Of a stretch of 46,931 nucleotides of DNA, positions 1 through 8,400 are shown piece by piece. Origin of the DNA: Mycobacterium colombiense (GTDB lineage Bacteria; Actinomycetota; Actinomycetes; Mycobacteriales; Mycobacteriaceae); contig NZ_QMEV01000043.1 in the NCBI RefSeq assembly GCF_003284935.1, positions 1-46,931 of the forward strand, read 5' to 3'. Position 1 is the first letter of the stretch. Each line of letters starts with the position of its first letter. The notes under the pieces were generated by a model, which worked only from the letters and a program-made list of their open reading frames with translations, was not told the origin of the DNA and did no database searches. Position numbers and translations under genes: made by a program.

Positions 1-275
1 GGGCCCAACGCTTCTCGCGCCGACTCGACCAGCCGGGCGATGTGCTCGCGGTCGGTCAGATCCGCCCGGACCGGCACGGCGCGCCCGCCGGCCGCCCCGA
101 TGTCGGCGACGGTCTCTCCGATGGTTCCGGGCAACCGGTCGTCCCACACTTCTTCGGTACGCCCGGCCACCGCCACCGCCGCCCCCTCGGCAGCCAGTGC
201 CAACGCGATGGCCCGGCCCAGACCGCGGCTGGCGCCGGTGACGATCGCGGCGCGGCCGGCGAGCCGCCCCGTCAC
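1..275 (-). CDS. Short-chain dehydrogenase/reductase, N-terminal part (runs off the window)
   Basis: The N-terminal 91 residues of an SDR oxidoreductase. The cofactor motif TGASRGLG lies at residues 13-20, followed by a Rossmann helix and an acidic Asp-Leu-Thr stretch near residues 77-79, as in NAD(P)-binding SDRs. The catalytic Ser-Tyr-Lys lies beyond the window, so the substrate cannot be judged. The GTG start at 275 overlaps the TGA stop of the TetR gene by 4 bp (GTGA), so the two are translationally coupled and the SDR is probably controlled by that regulator. The start is chosen from this coupling and because the protein begins the usual 10-12 residues before the glycine motif. Confidence 0.85.
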   Translation of the reverse strand, partial: MTGRLAGRAAIVTGASRGLGRAIALALAAEGAAVAVAGRTEEVWDDRLPGTIGETVADIGAAGGRAVPVRADLTDREHIARLVESAREALG

Positions 276-874
276 CGCCGCACCCCGTGCACGACGATGG
301 CGGTGGTCTGCTCCACCCACGCGTCGCCGAGTTCCTCTTCCGGACGCAGCAGCATCCGCAGCATCGTCGCTCCCCCGATCAACTCGATCAGACGGTCGGG
401 ATCCACATCGGGATGGGCTTCGCCCCGGTCAACCGCCTCCCGCAGCCGCACCCGCACCGCGGTGAACAGGTCCACGAACCGCGCCATCACCCGCGCGTTG
501 AGCGCGGGATCGGCCGTCATGTCGGCAACCAGACCGGGCAGCGCGGCACGCACCACCGGGGTGGTGAACACGTCGCGGGTGGCCTCGATCATCATCCGCA
601 TGTCGGCGGCGATGTCCCCGGCCGGCGACTCCAGCGCGGTCGGGGCCGTCGGGAAGGCGGCCTCGTGCACCAGCTCGGCCTTGCTCGACCACCGCCGATA
701 CAGCGCGGATTTCGTGGTGCCGGCGCGCTCGGCGACCGCGGCCAGGCTGATGTTGGAATAGCCCGTTTGGACAAGCAGTTCCGCGGTCGCCGACAGGATC
801 GCGGAGTCGATACGCGGATCGCGCGGGCGGCCGGCGCCGGAGGCCTTGTCAAGGCCGGACGGGTCTGCTTTCAT
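272..874 (-). CDS. TetR-family transcriptional regulator (Rv3167c-like)
   Basis: A 200-residue TetR regulator. The N-terminal helix-turn-helix spans roughly residues 38-65, with the typical recognition segment TTKSALYRRW, and is followed by an all-helical ligand-binding domain. It is divergent from the phosphotransferase gene at 921 and lies upstream of the SDR it overlaps. In M. tuberculosis the same order (TetR, APH-like, unknown, AofH, Hpx) is Rv3167c-Rv3171c, so this is very likely the Rv3167c counterpart. The intergenic space is only 46 bp and contains an imperfect palindrome, so it probably represses both its own operon and the divergent pair. The ligand is unknown. ATG at 874 gives the usual short charged N-terminus before the HTH. 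Confidence 0.9.
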   Translation of the reverse strand: MKADPSGLDKASGAGRPRDPRIDSAILSATAELLVQTGYSNISLAAVAERAGTTKSALYRRWSSKAELVHEAAFPTAPTALESPAGDIAADMRMMIEATRDVFTTPVVRAALPGLVADMTADPALNARVMARFVDLFTAVRVRLREAVDRGEAHPDVDPDRLIELIGGATMLRMLLRPEEELGDAWVEQTTAIVVHGVRR

Positions 875-883
875 AACGCTACC

Positions 884-895
884 TACCGTATCGTA
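884..895. promoter_or_regulatory. Candidate TetR operator in the divergent intergenic region
   Basis: The 12-bp imperfect palindrome TACCGTATCGTA (8 of 12 positions symmetric) lies between the TetR start (874) and the phosphotransferase start (921). Autoregulating TetR proteins commonly bind such a site in a short divergent gap. The assignment is inferred from position and symmetry only. Confidence 0.4.
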
Positions 896-920
896 ATTGC
901 CTCAACGAAGGAGGCACCTT

Positions 921-2072
921 ATGGCCACAGAACCGGCGGTCGACAACGTCGACCGGCTCCAGCGCTCCAGCCGCGACGTCACCACCTTGCCGACGGTCAT
1001 GTCACGCTGGCTCTCCACCGTACTGCCGGAGGCCGCAAATCCCGAGGTGACCGTGGAAAGCGGCGTGGACTCGACGGGCATGTCGTCGGAGACGATCATC
1101 CTGACCACCCGCTGGCAGCAGGACGGGCAGCCGACCGAGCAGAAGCTGGTGGCCCGGGTGGCGCCCACCGCCGAGGATGTGCAGGTCTTCCCGACCTACC
1201 GGCTCGACCACCAATTCGACGTCATCCGCAAAGTGGGCGAGCTGACCGACGTGCCCGTGCCCCGGGTGCGCTGGCTGGAGAACACCGGCGACGTCCTGGG
1301 CACACCGTTTTTCGTGATGGACTACGTCGAGGGTGAGGTGCCGCCCGACGTCATGCCGTACACCTTCGGGGGCAACTGGTTTGCCGACGCGCCCGCCGAG
1401 CGGCAGCGCGAGCTGCAGGACGCCACCGTCGGCGTCCTGGCCACGTTGCACTCGATCGCGAACGCGCAGAGTACATTTGGCTTCCTCACCGAGGGCCAGT
1501 CCGGCGACACCGCGATGCGCAAGCACTTCAACTGGGTGCGGTCCTGGTATGACTTCGCGGTACCCGACATCGGGCGATCGCCGCTGCTGGAGCGGACCTT
1601 CGAGTGGCTGGAGGCCAACTGGCCGGCCGAGGCGGCCGCCGCCGAGCCGGTGCTGCTGTGGGGCGACGCCCGGGTCGGCAACGTGCTGTACAACGACTTC
1701 CGGCCGGTCGCGGTGCTGGACTGGGAGATGGTGACGTTGGGACCGCGCGAGCTGGATGTGGCGTGGATGATATTCGCGCACATGGTCTTTCAGGAGCTCG
1801 CCGGCCTGGCCGGCCTGCCGGGGCTACCCGGGGTGATGCGCGAGGAGGACGTGCGCGCCACCTACGCGCGGCTGGCCGGCGTCGAAGTCGGTGACCTGCA
1901 TTGGTTCTACGTGTACTCCGGCGTGATGTGGGCGTGTGTGTTCATGCGCACCGGCGCCCGGCGGGTCCACTTCGGCGAGACCGAAAAGCCCGACGATGTC
2001 GAATCGCTGTTCTACCACGCCGGATTGATGCGGAGGCTAATCGGTGAGGATTTGATCGGAGAGGACCAGTAA
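921..2072 (+). CDS. APH-fold phosphotransferase family protein (Rv3168-like)
   Basis: A 383-residue protein of the aminoglycoside phosphotransferase / choline kinase-like fold. A Brenner-type catalytic motif WGDARVGN places the catalytic Asp near residue 249 and the metal-binding Asn at 254; the Mg-binding Asp of DWE is near 267. The usual His of HGD is Trp here. The N-lobe includes an FVMDYVEGE hinge-like stretch. Its position between TetR and the next gene matches Rv3168 of M. tuberculosis, whose structure was solved as an APH-like kinase with no proven physiological substrate. ATG 921 is chosen over an upstream TTG (897) because GAAGGAGG ends 6 nt before it. The stop overlaps the next start (TAATG). 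Calling it a resistance gene would be over-reading. Confidence 0.85.
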   Translation: MATEPAVDNVDRLQRSSRDVTTLPTVMSRWLSTVLPEAANPEVTVESGVDSTGMSSETIILTTRWQQDGQPTEQKLVARVAPTAEDVQVFPTYRLDHQFDVIRKVGELTDVPVPRVRWLENTGDVLGTPFFVMDYVEGEVPPDVMPYTFGGNWFADAPAERQRELQDATVGVLATLHSIANAQSTFGFLTEGQSGDTAMRKHFNWVRSWYDFAVPDIGRSPLLERTFEWLEANWPAEAAAAEPVLLWGDARVGNVLYNDFRPVAVLDWEMVTLGPRELDVAWMIFAHMVFQELAGLAGLPGLPGVMREEDVRATYARLAGVEVGDLHWFYVYSGVMWACVFMRTGARRVHFGETEKPDDVESLFYHAGLMRRLIGEDLIGEDQ

Positions 2073-3187
2073 TGCTCGGACCGCTCGACGAGTTCCCCGT
2101 ACACCAGATCCCCCAGCCCATCGCCTGGCCGGGCTCCTCGGACCGCAACTTCTACGACCGCTCCTACTTCAACGCCCACGATCGCACCGGCAACATCTTC
2201 GTGATCAGCGGCATCGGCTACTACCCCAACCTCGGCGTCAAGGATGCGTTCCTGCTCATCCGGCGCGGCGATACCCAGACCGCCGTTCACCTTTCGGACG
2301 CCATCGATCAAGACCGGCTCAACCAGCACGTCAACGGCTATCGCGTCGAGGTCATCGAACCGCTGCGCAGGCTGCGCATCGTGCTCGACGAAACCGAAGG
2401 CATCGCAGCCGATCTCACCTGGAAGGGCCTGTTCGACGTCGTCCAGGAGCAGCCGCACATCCTGCGCTCGGGCACCCGCGTCACCCTGGACGCGCAGCGC
2501 TTCGCGCAGCTGGGCAGCTGGAGCGGGCACATCGTCATCGACGGCGAGGAGATCGCCGTCGACCCCAACACCTGGCTGGGCAGCCGCGACCGGTCCTGGG
2601 GCATCCGTCCGATCGGCGAGGCCGAGCCCGCGGGCCGGCCGGCCGATCCGCCCTTCGAGGGCATGTGGTGGCTCTATATACCCATGGCGTTCGACGATTT
2701 CGCCATCGTGCTGATCATCCAGGAGGAGCCCAACGGGTTCCGTTCGCTCAACGACTGCACCCGCATCTGGCGCGACGGACGCGTCGAGCAGCTGGGCTGG
2801 CCGCGGGTCAAGATCCACTACCGCTCCGGCACCCGCATCCCCACCGGCGCGACCATCGACGCCACCGCTCCGGACGGGACCCCCGTCCACTTCGACGTGG
2901 AGTCCAAGCTGCCGGTGCCCATTCACGTCGGCGGCGGGTACGGCGGCGACTCCGACTGGATTCACGGCACGTGGAAGGGCGAAAAGTTCACCGAGCGGCT
3001 GACTTACGACATGACCGACCCGGCCATCGTCGGCCGCGCGGGCTTCGGCGTGATCGACCATGTCGGCCGCGCGGTCTGCCGCGACGGCGACGGCGAGCCG
3101 GTCGAGGGCTGGGGCCTGTACGAGCACGGCGCGCTGGGGCGCCACGACCCGTCCGGGTTCAAGGATTGGCTGACGGTCGCGCCGTAG
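2072..3187 (+). CDS. Conserved protein of unknown function (Rv3169-like)
   Basis: A 371-residue soluble protein with no signal peptide or membrane segment. It is rich in aromatic and acidic residues and in short alternating strands (for example near residues 40-55 and 200-225), consistent with a beta-sandwich or lipocalin-like fold resembling CrtC/AttH-type proteins; that fold guess is inference. Translation is coupled to the phosphotransferase through a one-base overlap, so the two form an operon, as with Rv3168/Rv3169. The conserved pairing suggests that the kinase and this protein act on the same, possibly lipid-like, substrate. The stop codon TAG at 3185 is also the first unit of a 13-bp tandem repeat. 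Confidence 0.75.
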   Translation: MLGPLDEFPVHQIPQPIAWPGSSDRNFYDRSYFNAHDRTGNIFVISGIGYYPNLGVKDAFLLIRRGDTQTAVHLSDAIDQDRLNQHVNGYRVEVIEPLRRLRIVLDETEGIAADLTWKGLFDVVQEQPHILRSGTRVTLDAQRFAQLGSWSGHIVIDGEEIAVDPNTWLGSRDRSWGIRPIGEAEPAGRPADPPFEGMWWLYIPMAFDDFAIVLIIQEEPNGFRSLNDCTRIWRDGRVEQLGWPRVKIHYRSGTRIPTGATIDATAPDGTPVHFDVESKLPVPIHVGGGYGGDSDWIHGTWKGEKFTERLTYDMTDPAIVGRAGFGVIDHVGRAVCRDGDGEPVEGWGLYEHGALGRHDPSGFKDWLTVAP

Positions 3188-3262
3188 TCCGGCGCCGTAG
3201 TCCGGCGGCGTAGTTCGGCGCTCTAGTCCGGCGGCGTAGTTCGGCGCTGTAGTCCAGCGCCG
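3185..3262. repeat. 13-bp tandem repeat, six units
   Basis: TAG recurs at 3185, 3198, 3211, 3224, 3237 and 3250, an exact 13-bp period, with the unit close to TAGTCCGGCGGCG. A further TAG at 3264 is one base out of step. The first unit contains the stop codon of the preceding gene. Because 13 is not a multiple of three, the array places TAG stops in all three forward frames. The remaining gap to 3435 shows nothing else I recognise. Confidence 0.9.
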
Positions 3263-3435
3263 GTAGCCGCGCCGGGACGGCGGGGCGGAGGACATGACTT
3301 GCGGAAAGCACGTGGTGGCAGCGCAATTAACATAGCGAGCTCGGCATATGTTCGCCATCGCCACGAGGCGAACGTCGCGCAATCAGCTTGCAGAAAGTGC
3401 CGTAAAAAGCGCGGAAATGCGGTTCACTGGACCGC

Positions 3436-4782
3436 GTGCCAAATCCGCCGCGCATCGTCGACGTCGTCGTCGTCGGTGCGGGCTTCGCCGGACTCGCCGC
3501 GGCGCGCGAGCTGGCACAGCAGGGCCATGATGTCGTGGTGTTCGAGGGCCGCGACCGGGTCGGCGGACGGTCCCTGACCGGCAGCGTCGCCGGATTGCCG
3601 GCCGATCTGGGCGGCACGTTCGTGGGGCCGACCCAGGACGCCGTGTTGGCGATGGCCGCCGAACTCGACGTCCCGACCACCCCGACGCATCACGACGGCA
3701 AAAACCTGATCCATTGGCGCGGGTGGACGCACGCGTATCGCGGCACCATCCCCAAGCTTTCGCTGACCGGCCTGCTGGACATCGGTCGGCTGCGCTGGCA
3801 ATTCGACAGGATCGCCCGCAGCATCCCGCTGGCCGCACCGTGGGACGCCCGGCGCGCGGGTGAACTCGACGGCCTGTCGCTCGGCGGCTGGTTGCGCTCG
3901 GTGCGTGCGACCGCATCCTCGCACGACCTGCTGGCGATCGTGGCGCGGGTGACCTGGGGATGCGAACCCGACGACGTGTCGATGCTGCACGCCGCCCGTT
4001 ACGCGCACGCGGCCGGCGGCCTGGACCGGTTGCTCGACGTCGAGGACGGCGCCCAACAGGACCGCTTCCCCGGTGGCACCCAACAGATCGCCGAGGCGGC
4101 GGCCGCCGAACTGGGCACCCGGGTGATGCTCAACGCCCCGGTGCGGCGGATCGAGCGCCACGGCGCGGGCGTCACCGTCGCGACCGACCTCGGTGCGACC
4201 GAGGCCGGGTTCGTCATCGTCGCCATCCCGCCGGCCCACCGCGCCTCCATCGAGTTCACTCCCCCGCTGCCCGCCGAGTACGAGCAGCTCGCCCGGCACT
4301 GGCCGCAGGGCCGGCTCAGCAAGGCGTATGCGGCCTACTCGACGCCGTTCTGGCGGACCAATGGGTTCTCCGGGCAGGCCCTGTCCGACGAGGGCCCGGT
4401 TTTCATCACGTTCGACGTCAGTCCGCACCCGGACGGGCCCGGCATCCTGATGGGTTTCGTCGACGCCCGCGCGTTCGACTCGCTACCCAGCGACCAGCGT
4501 CGCCGCGACGCGTTGCGCTGCTTCGCAACGCTGTTCGGCGACGACGCGCTCAAGCCCCTGGACTATGTCGATCACCGTTGGGGCGCAGAGGAATTCGCGC
4601 CCGGCGGCCCCACCGCCGCGGTGCCGCCGGGGTCGTGGACGCGGTTCGGGCCGTGGCTGCGGGAACCGGTCGGGCCGATCCATTGGGCCGGAACCGAGAC
4701 CGCCGACGAGTGGACCGGATTCCTCGACGGAGCGATCCGCTCCGGGCAGCGCGCGGCCGCCGAGATCACCGCCCTGCTATGA
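3436..4782 (+). CDS. aofH: Flavin-containing amine oxidase AofH (Rv3170-like)
   Basis: A 448-residue FAD-dependent monoamine oxidase family protein that oxidatively deaminates amines to aldehyde, ammonia and hydrogen peroxide. The N-terminal dinucleotide-binding motif VVVGAGFAGL lies at about residues 11-20 and is followed by the GRDRVGGRS motif. A second FAD motif near the C-terminus reads WAGTETADEWTGFLDGA. Length and sequence match M. tuberculosis AofH (Rv3170, 448 aa) almost throughout. No signal peptide is present, so it is cytosolic. GTG 3436 is chosen because it starts a few residues before the first strand, as in Rv3170. It converges on hpx with a 6-bp overlap of the 3' ends (4777-4782). 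The physiological amine is not known. Confidence 0.93.
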   Translation: MPNPPRIVDVVVVGAGFAGLAAARELAQQGHDVVVFEGRDRVGGRSLTGSVAGLPADLGGTFVGPTQDAVLAMAAELDVPTTPTHHDGKNLIHWRGWTHAYRGTIPKLSLTGLLDIGRLRWQFDRIARSIPLAAPWDARRAGELDGLSLGGWLRSVRATASSHDLLAIVARVTWGCEPDDVSMLHAARYAHAAGGLDRLLDVEDGAQQDRFPGGTQQIAEAAAAELGTRVMLNAPVRRIERHGAGVTVATDLGATEAGFVIVAIPPAHRASIEFTPPLPAEYEQLARHWPQGRLSKAYAAYSTPFWRTNGFSGQALSDEGPVFITFDVSPHPDGPGILMGFVDARAFDSLPSDQRRRDALRCFATLFGDDALKPLDYVDHRWGAEEFAPGGPTAAVPPGSWTRFGPWLREPVGPIHWAGTETADEWTGFLDGAIRSGQRAAAEITALL

Positions 4783-5742
4783 GCTGATCCGGCGGGTGGC
4801 CGCGTTGTGGATCGCCATTTCGGCGAGCCCGCGCAGCTGGCGGTTCACCTCGCGCGGGTGTTCCAGCATCGAGCAGTGCCCGCCGGGCAGTTCGACCAGT
4901 TCGATCAGGTGGGGAACGGCGCGGGCGATCCTGCGGGACTGGCTGATCGGGGTCAGCCGGTCGCGCTCGCTGCCGATCACCAAGGTGGGCACGGTCAACC
5001 CGTCGAGGTTGAGGTGGCGTGACCCCAGCGACGCGACCAGCGCCCTCGCGCAACCGGCCCGTCCCGCCGGTGACGTGCTCTCGAAGAGCTCGTAGACCAA
5101 GCTGGCGATGCCGGGATCGGCGTCCCGTCCGGTGGCCAGCATCGCGACCACATAGCGGCTCGGGATGCGGGCGGCACCGGGCACCGCGAATCCTCCGAAC
5201 GCGTTGATCAGGGCGCGCCCGGCCAGGACTCGGGCCGGCGCGAGCCCGTAGGGCACCGGCAACAGCTGCACCTTGCGGATCAGATCGCCGGTGGTGGTGT
5301 TGATCAGCGCGACCGCGTCCGCGCGCCGCGGGACCTTGTGGCGGTAGCGCTCCGACCATGCGGCGATGGTGATGCCGCCCATCGAGTGCCCGGCCACGAC
5401 GGCGCGGTCGTGCGGCGCCAAGGTCGCGTCCAGCACCGAATCCAGGTCGGACGCAAGGTGTTTGAGGCTGTAGTTCTTGGCTCGCGGCAAGCCGCTGCGG
5501 CCGTGGCCGCGATGATCGAAGGCGATCACCCGGTAGTCGCGGGATAGGTCGGCGATCTGATATGCCCACGCCCGGATGGCGCAGGTGATGCCGTGCGCCA
5601 AGACGATCGGGTAGCCGTCGGGCGGCCCGAACACCTCCGCGTGCAACCGGGTTCCGTCGGCCGCCCTGACCGTCACGATCTCACTCGGCGGCAGCTGCTC
5701 GGGGAAGGGGTCAACCGGGCGGGCCGTTCGTCGCGCACTCAT
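4777..5742 (-). CDS. hpx: Alpha/beta hydrolase, non-haem haloperoxidase type (Rv3171c-like)
   Basis: A 321-residue alpha/beta hydrolase. The nucleophile elbow GHSMGG places Ser at about 120, the oxyanion region AHGITC lies at 49-54 and the catalytic His is probably H289 (GGHCSM). These proteins are annotated as cofactor-free haloperoxidases but most act as esterases or lipases. The gene sits in the same place as Rv3171c hpx, convergent with aofH. ATG 5742 is preferred to an in-frame TTG 18 nt upstream because GGAGGGGGGA lies just before it. No signal peptide or membrane segment is seen. Confidence 0.88.
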   Translation of the reverse strand: MSARRTARPVDPFPEQLPPSEIVTVRAADGTRLHAEVFGPPDGYPIVLAHGITCAIRAWAYQIADLSRDYRVIAFDHRGHGRSGLPRAKNYSLKHLASDLDSVLDATLAPHDRAVVAGHSMGGITIAAWSERYRHKVPRRADAVALINTTTGDLIRKVQLLPVPYGLAPARVLAGRALINAFGGFAVPGAARIPSRYVVAMLATGRDADPGIASLVYELFESTSPAGRAGCARALVASLGSRHLNLDGLTVPTLVIGSERDRLTPISQSRRIARAVPHLIELVELPGGHCSMLEHPREVNRQLRGLAEMAIHNAATRRISS

Positions 5743-5861
5743 CACCGCTCCCCCCTCCAACGCGGCGCCGTTGCCGCAGCTAAGGATGGGACGATCTTAT
5801 CCCTAAGTTCGGTTCGCTTTTGGCAAATCCGGCAAACGATTCTTATGAGACGCTGAGACTC

Positions 5862-7247
5862 GTGTCGGGGTTGTCGCGCCGGGCATTTTTCGCGGCCGCG
5901 ACCGGCGTGGCCGGTGGCGCGCTGGCCGCCGCGTGCGCTTCGAACCAACCGACACGGGCTACGGTGCGCCCGTCCGACCCACCGGCACCGGACACCACCT
6001 CGATCCTCGTCGTCGGCGCGGGAATGGCGGGTCTGTCCGCCGCCCGCAGCCTTGCCGAGGCCGGCCGGCCGGTGCGGGTCATCGAGGCCCGCGACCGCAT
6101 CGGTGGCCGAGTCTGCACCGACCGCGGCTGGGGCACGCCCCTGGAGCTGGGCGCCTCGTGGATCCACGGCACCACGGACAACCCCCTGACCGAGCTCGCC
6201 AGGCGGGCGCGGTCGCAGTTGGTCAGCACCGACTATTACGGGTGGGTCAAGCTCGCGGTCGATCCCGCGTTACTGCCGCTGGATTACCGCAGTGCGACCT
6301 GGCGATCGTTCGTCGAACGGGCGCGAACTCAAGGCGGGGCGGCAAACCTGGGCGCCGCGGTGCAGGCCGCCGCCGACGGCGCACGGCTGTCCGCGTCCGA
6401 CCGCGCGCAGCTGGCCTTCTACCTGGCCACCGAGATCGAGGACGAATACGCCGCCGATGCGAACCAGCTTTCGGCGAGCACGTTCGACAAGGGCGAGTAC
6501 ACCGGCGGCGACCAGGACGTCATCACCAACGGCTATGACGCCCTGCCCAAATCGCTCGCCGACGGGCTGGCCATCGAGCTCAACACGCCGGTCACCGCGA
6601 TCGTGCAACGCGACGACGCCGTCATCGTGCGGGCGGGTGAGAAGTCGTTTCGGGGTCCGGCCGCGATCGTCACCGTTCCGCTGGGCGTGCTGAAATCCGG
6701 CGCGATCACCTTCGATCCGCCGCTGCCCGATGAGCACGCCCGGGCCGTGACGGCCCTGGGCTTCGGGGCGTTGTCCAAGAGCTTCTTTCGCGCCGATCAG
6801 CGAACGTGGAAGGTGGACAACGCTTTCTACCAATACCTCGGGCCCGAAGGCGGGTTGTGGTCGCAATGGTTCACCCTGCCCGGCGATGCGGGCCCAATCG
6901 TGGTCGCCTTCAACGGCGGCGAGCGCGGGCGATTCGTGGAGTCGCGCCAGCCCAAGGATCAGCTGACCAGCGCGCTGCCTGTCGCACGGCGGCTCTTCGG
7001 TGACACCATTTCGCTGACGGATGTGCGGACCTCGAATTGGACCGTCGACCCGTACGCGCTCGGCGCCTATTCCTTCCATGCGCCCGGCTCCGGCCTCGAC
7101 GACCGGCGCCGGCTGCAACAGCCGATCGGCGACCGGCTCTATCTGGCGGGTGAGGCTGTCGGCGTTGACAATCCGGCCACCGCGACGGGCGCCCTGGCCA
7201 GCGGCCGCTACGCCGCGAACCAGCTGCTGCATCGGCTGAACGGCTGA
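5862..7247 (+). CDS. Flavin amine oxidase with Tat/lipoprotein signal
   Basis: A 461-residue FAD-dependent amine oxidase, distinct from AofH. From the GTG at 5862 the N-terminus carries a twin arginine (SRRAFF, residues 5-10), a hydrophobic stretch and a lipobox LAAAC with Cys25, so the mature protein is probably exported folded with its FAD by Tat and then lipid-anchored. The FAD motif VVGAGMAGLSAAR follows near residue 49, then EARDRIGGRV. The C-terminal FAD motif LAGEAVGVDNPATATGA is present. An upstream in-frame TTG (5820) would add 14 residues; I prefer 5862 because the twin arginine then lies at the usual distance from the start. Substrate could be an extracellular polyamine or amine, which is inference. 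Confidence 0.85.
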   Translation: MSGLSRRAFFAAATGVAGGALAAACASNQPTRATVRPSDPPAPDTTSILVVGAGMAGLSAARSLAEAGRPVRVIEARDRIGGRVCTDRGWGTPLELGASWIHGTTDNPLTELARRARSQLVSTDYYGWVKLAVDPALLPLDYRSATWRSFVERARTQGGAANLGAAVQAAADGARLSASDRAQLAFYLATEIEDEYAADANQLSASTFDKGEYTGGDQDVITNGYDALPKSLADGLAIELNTPVTAIVQRDDAVIVRAGEKSFRGPAAIVTVPLGVLKSGAITFDPPLPDEHARAVTALGFGALSKSFFRADQRTWKVDNAFYQYLGPEGGLWSQWFTLPGDAGPIVVAFNGGERGRFVESRQPKDQLTSALPVARRLFGDTISLTDVRTSNWTVDPYALGAYSFHAPGSGLDDRRRLQQPIGDRLYLAGEAVGVDNPATATGALASGRYAANQLLHRLNG

Positions 7248-7263
7248 CCTGCGCGCGTGGCGA

Positions 7264-8358
7264 TCAGGACGGTGTGGCGTGTTGCCTCAGCGTGGTATGT
7301 GGGCTTTGGCCATAGGTCTGCCGATAGAGCACCGCGAACCGTCCGGTGTGCGCGAAACCCCACCGTTGGGCGATTTCGGTGACGGTCGAGGCGGGGGCCG
7401 TCGCTGTCATCAGCTCTTGATGGGCGCGGCTGAGCCGGACGCGGCGCATGTATTCGGTCGGTGTCGTGTCGAGCTGTCGCCGGAAGAGGTACTGGATCGC
7501 CCTGGGGGTCAGGTGCACCGCGGCGGCGACCTCGTTGATGCCGATGTCTTCGGCAGTGTGGCGGTGGATGAAAGTCACCGCCTCCTTGAGGGTTTCGGGC
7601 AGGGCGAGATCACTGGCCGGGTCCTGCTCGGTGAGGTTGGACGGATAGCACTCGAGCAGCGCACCGGCCAGCAGGTTGGCCAAACCCGCGGCGATCAGCG
7701 GCTGCGCAGCGGTGTCGGCGGACGCCAACGTCGCCACCACATAGTCCAGGGCACGGTGCCACGCCCGCACGGCGGCACGGGAACGAGGGCGCCAATCGAC
7801 GAACTGGGTCTGCTGCCCCGGCGACGTATGCCAGTCGGCGGCGACTTTCTGCAGTACGTCCTCCTCGATGGTGATCACGTCGAAACGAGCTCCGCTGCAG
7901 TGTATTACGCACGACATACCATGGGCGACCAGAATCGGGAAGTCCGTTGTCGCCAACGGACCACCCGCGACGCTCAATGATCCCGCCCGCGGCTGGACCA
8001 CCAGGATGGTGTCCGACGCCGGGATCTCGAAAGTCAGCCGTCCCTGGATCATCACCTCATCGACCGTCATGGAGCCGGCATCGCTGCGCCGATGTGAGAT
8101 CGCGGTGTGGCCGGCCAGCCCGCAGATCCGCCATCCCGGTTGATAGGCACGTGCGAAGAACCGCCGCGTGGCCTGCGCATCGATGGTGCGAAATTGCTTG
8201 CATTGCACGGCGGCCGGGTGGAAGGCCGCTTCGGAGTCCCGGCCGAGCACCGGGCGCGCGGGACAAAAACCCGACCCGGGCACTTCGGCCGGTTCGCCGA
8301 CCGGTCCCACTGGGGCCTTGGATGGCTTGCGCCCGGCCCCACTCGTCACGGTGGTCAT
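7264..8358 (-). CDS. AraC-family transcriptional regulator
   Basis: A 364-residue regulator. The C-terminal ~100 residues form the AraC double helix-turn-helix: first HTH around INEVAAAVHLTPRAIQYLFRR and second around VTEIAQRWGFAHTGRFAVLYR, ending with the family's YGQSP. The N-terminal 250 residues are a cupin-like sensor of the type seen in AraC regulators of aromatic or alkane catabolism. The first ~40 residues look low in information and no clear ribosome site precedes ATG 8358, so the true start may be internal. It converges on the exported amine oxidase gene with a 16-bp gap and might regulate it, but there is no shared promoter. Confidence 0.85.
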   Translation of the reverse strand: MTTVTSGAGRKPSKAPVGPVGEPAEVPGSGFCPARPVLGRDSEAAFHPAAVQCKQFRTIDAQATRRFFARAYQPGWRICGLAGHTAISHRRSDAGSMTVDEVMIQGRLTFEIPASDTILVVQPRAGSLSVAGGPLATTDFPILVAHGMSCVIHCSGARFDVITIEEDVLQKVAADWHTSPGQQTQFVDWRPRSRAAVRAWHRALDYVVATLASADTAAQPLIAAGLANLLAGALLECYPSNLTEQDPASDLALPETLKEAVTFIHRHTAEDIGINEVAAAVHLTPRAIQYLFRRQLDTTPTEYMRRVRLSRAHQELMTATAPASTVTEIAQRWGFAHTGRFAVLYRQTYGQSPHTTLRQHATPS

Positions 8359-8400
8359 GGCCGACCCGAATGCATTGCGTTCTGGCCCCGCATCATTGCC

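Noticed and set aside
921..2072. Aminoglycoside resistance gene
   Set aside because: It has the APH fold but belongs to the conserved mycobacterial Rv3168 group with no resistance context; the HGD His is replaced by Trp.
3185..3262. Tandem repeat as a CRISPR array
   Set aside because: Units are 13 bp with no spacers, and no cas genes are nearby.
2012..3382. 456-codon antisense frame over the Rv3169-like gene, including the 13-bp repeat
   Set aside because: No domain or ribosome site. The repeat yields a degenerate peptide only because it is a tandem array.
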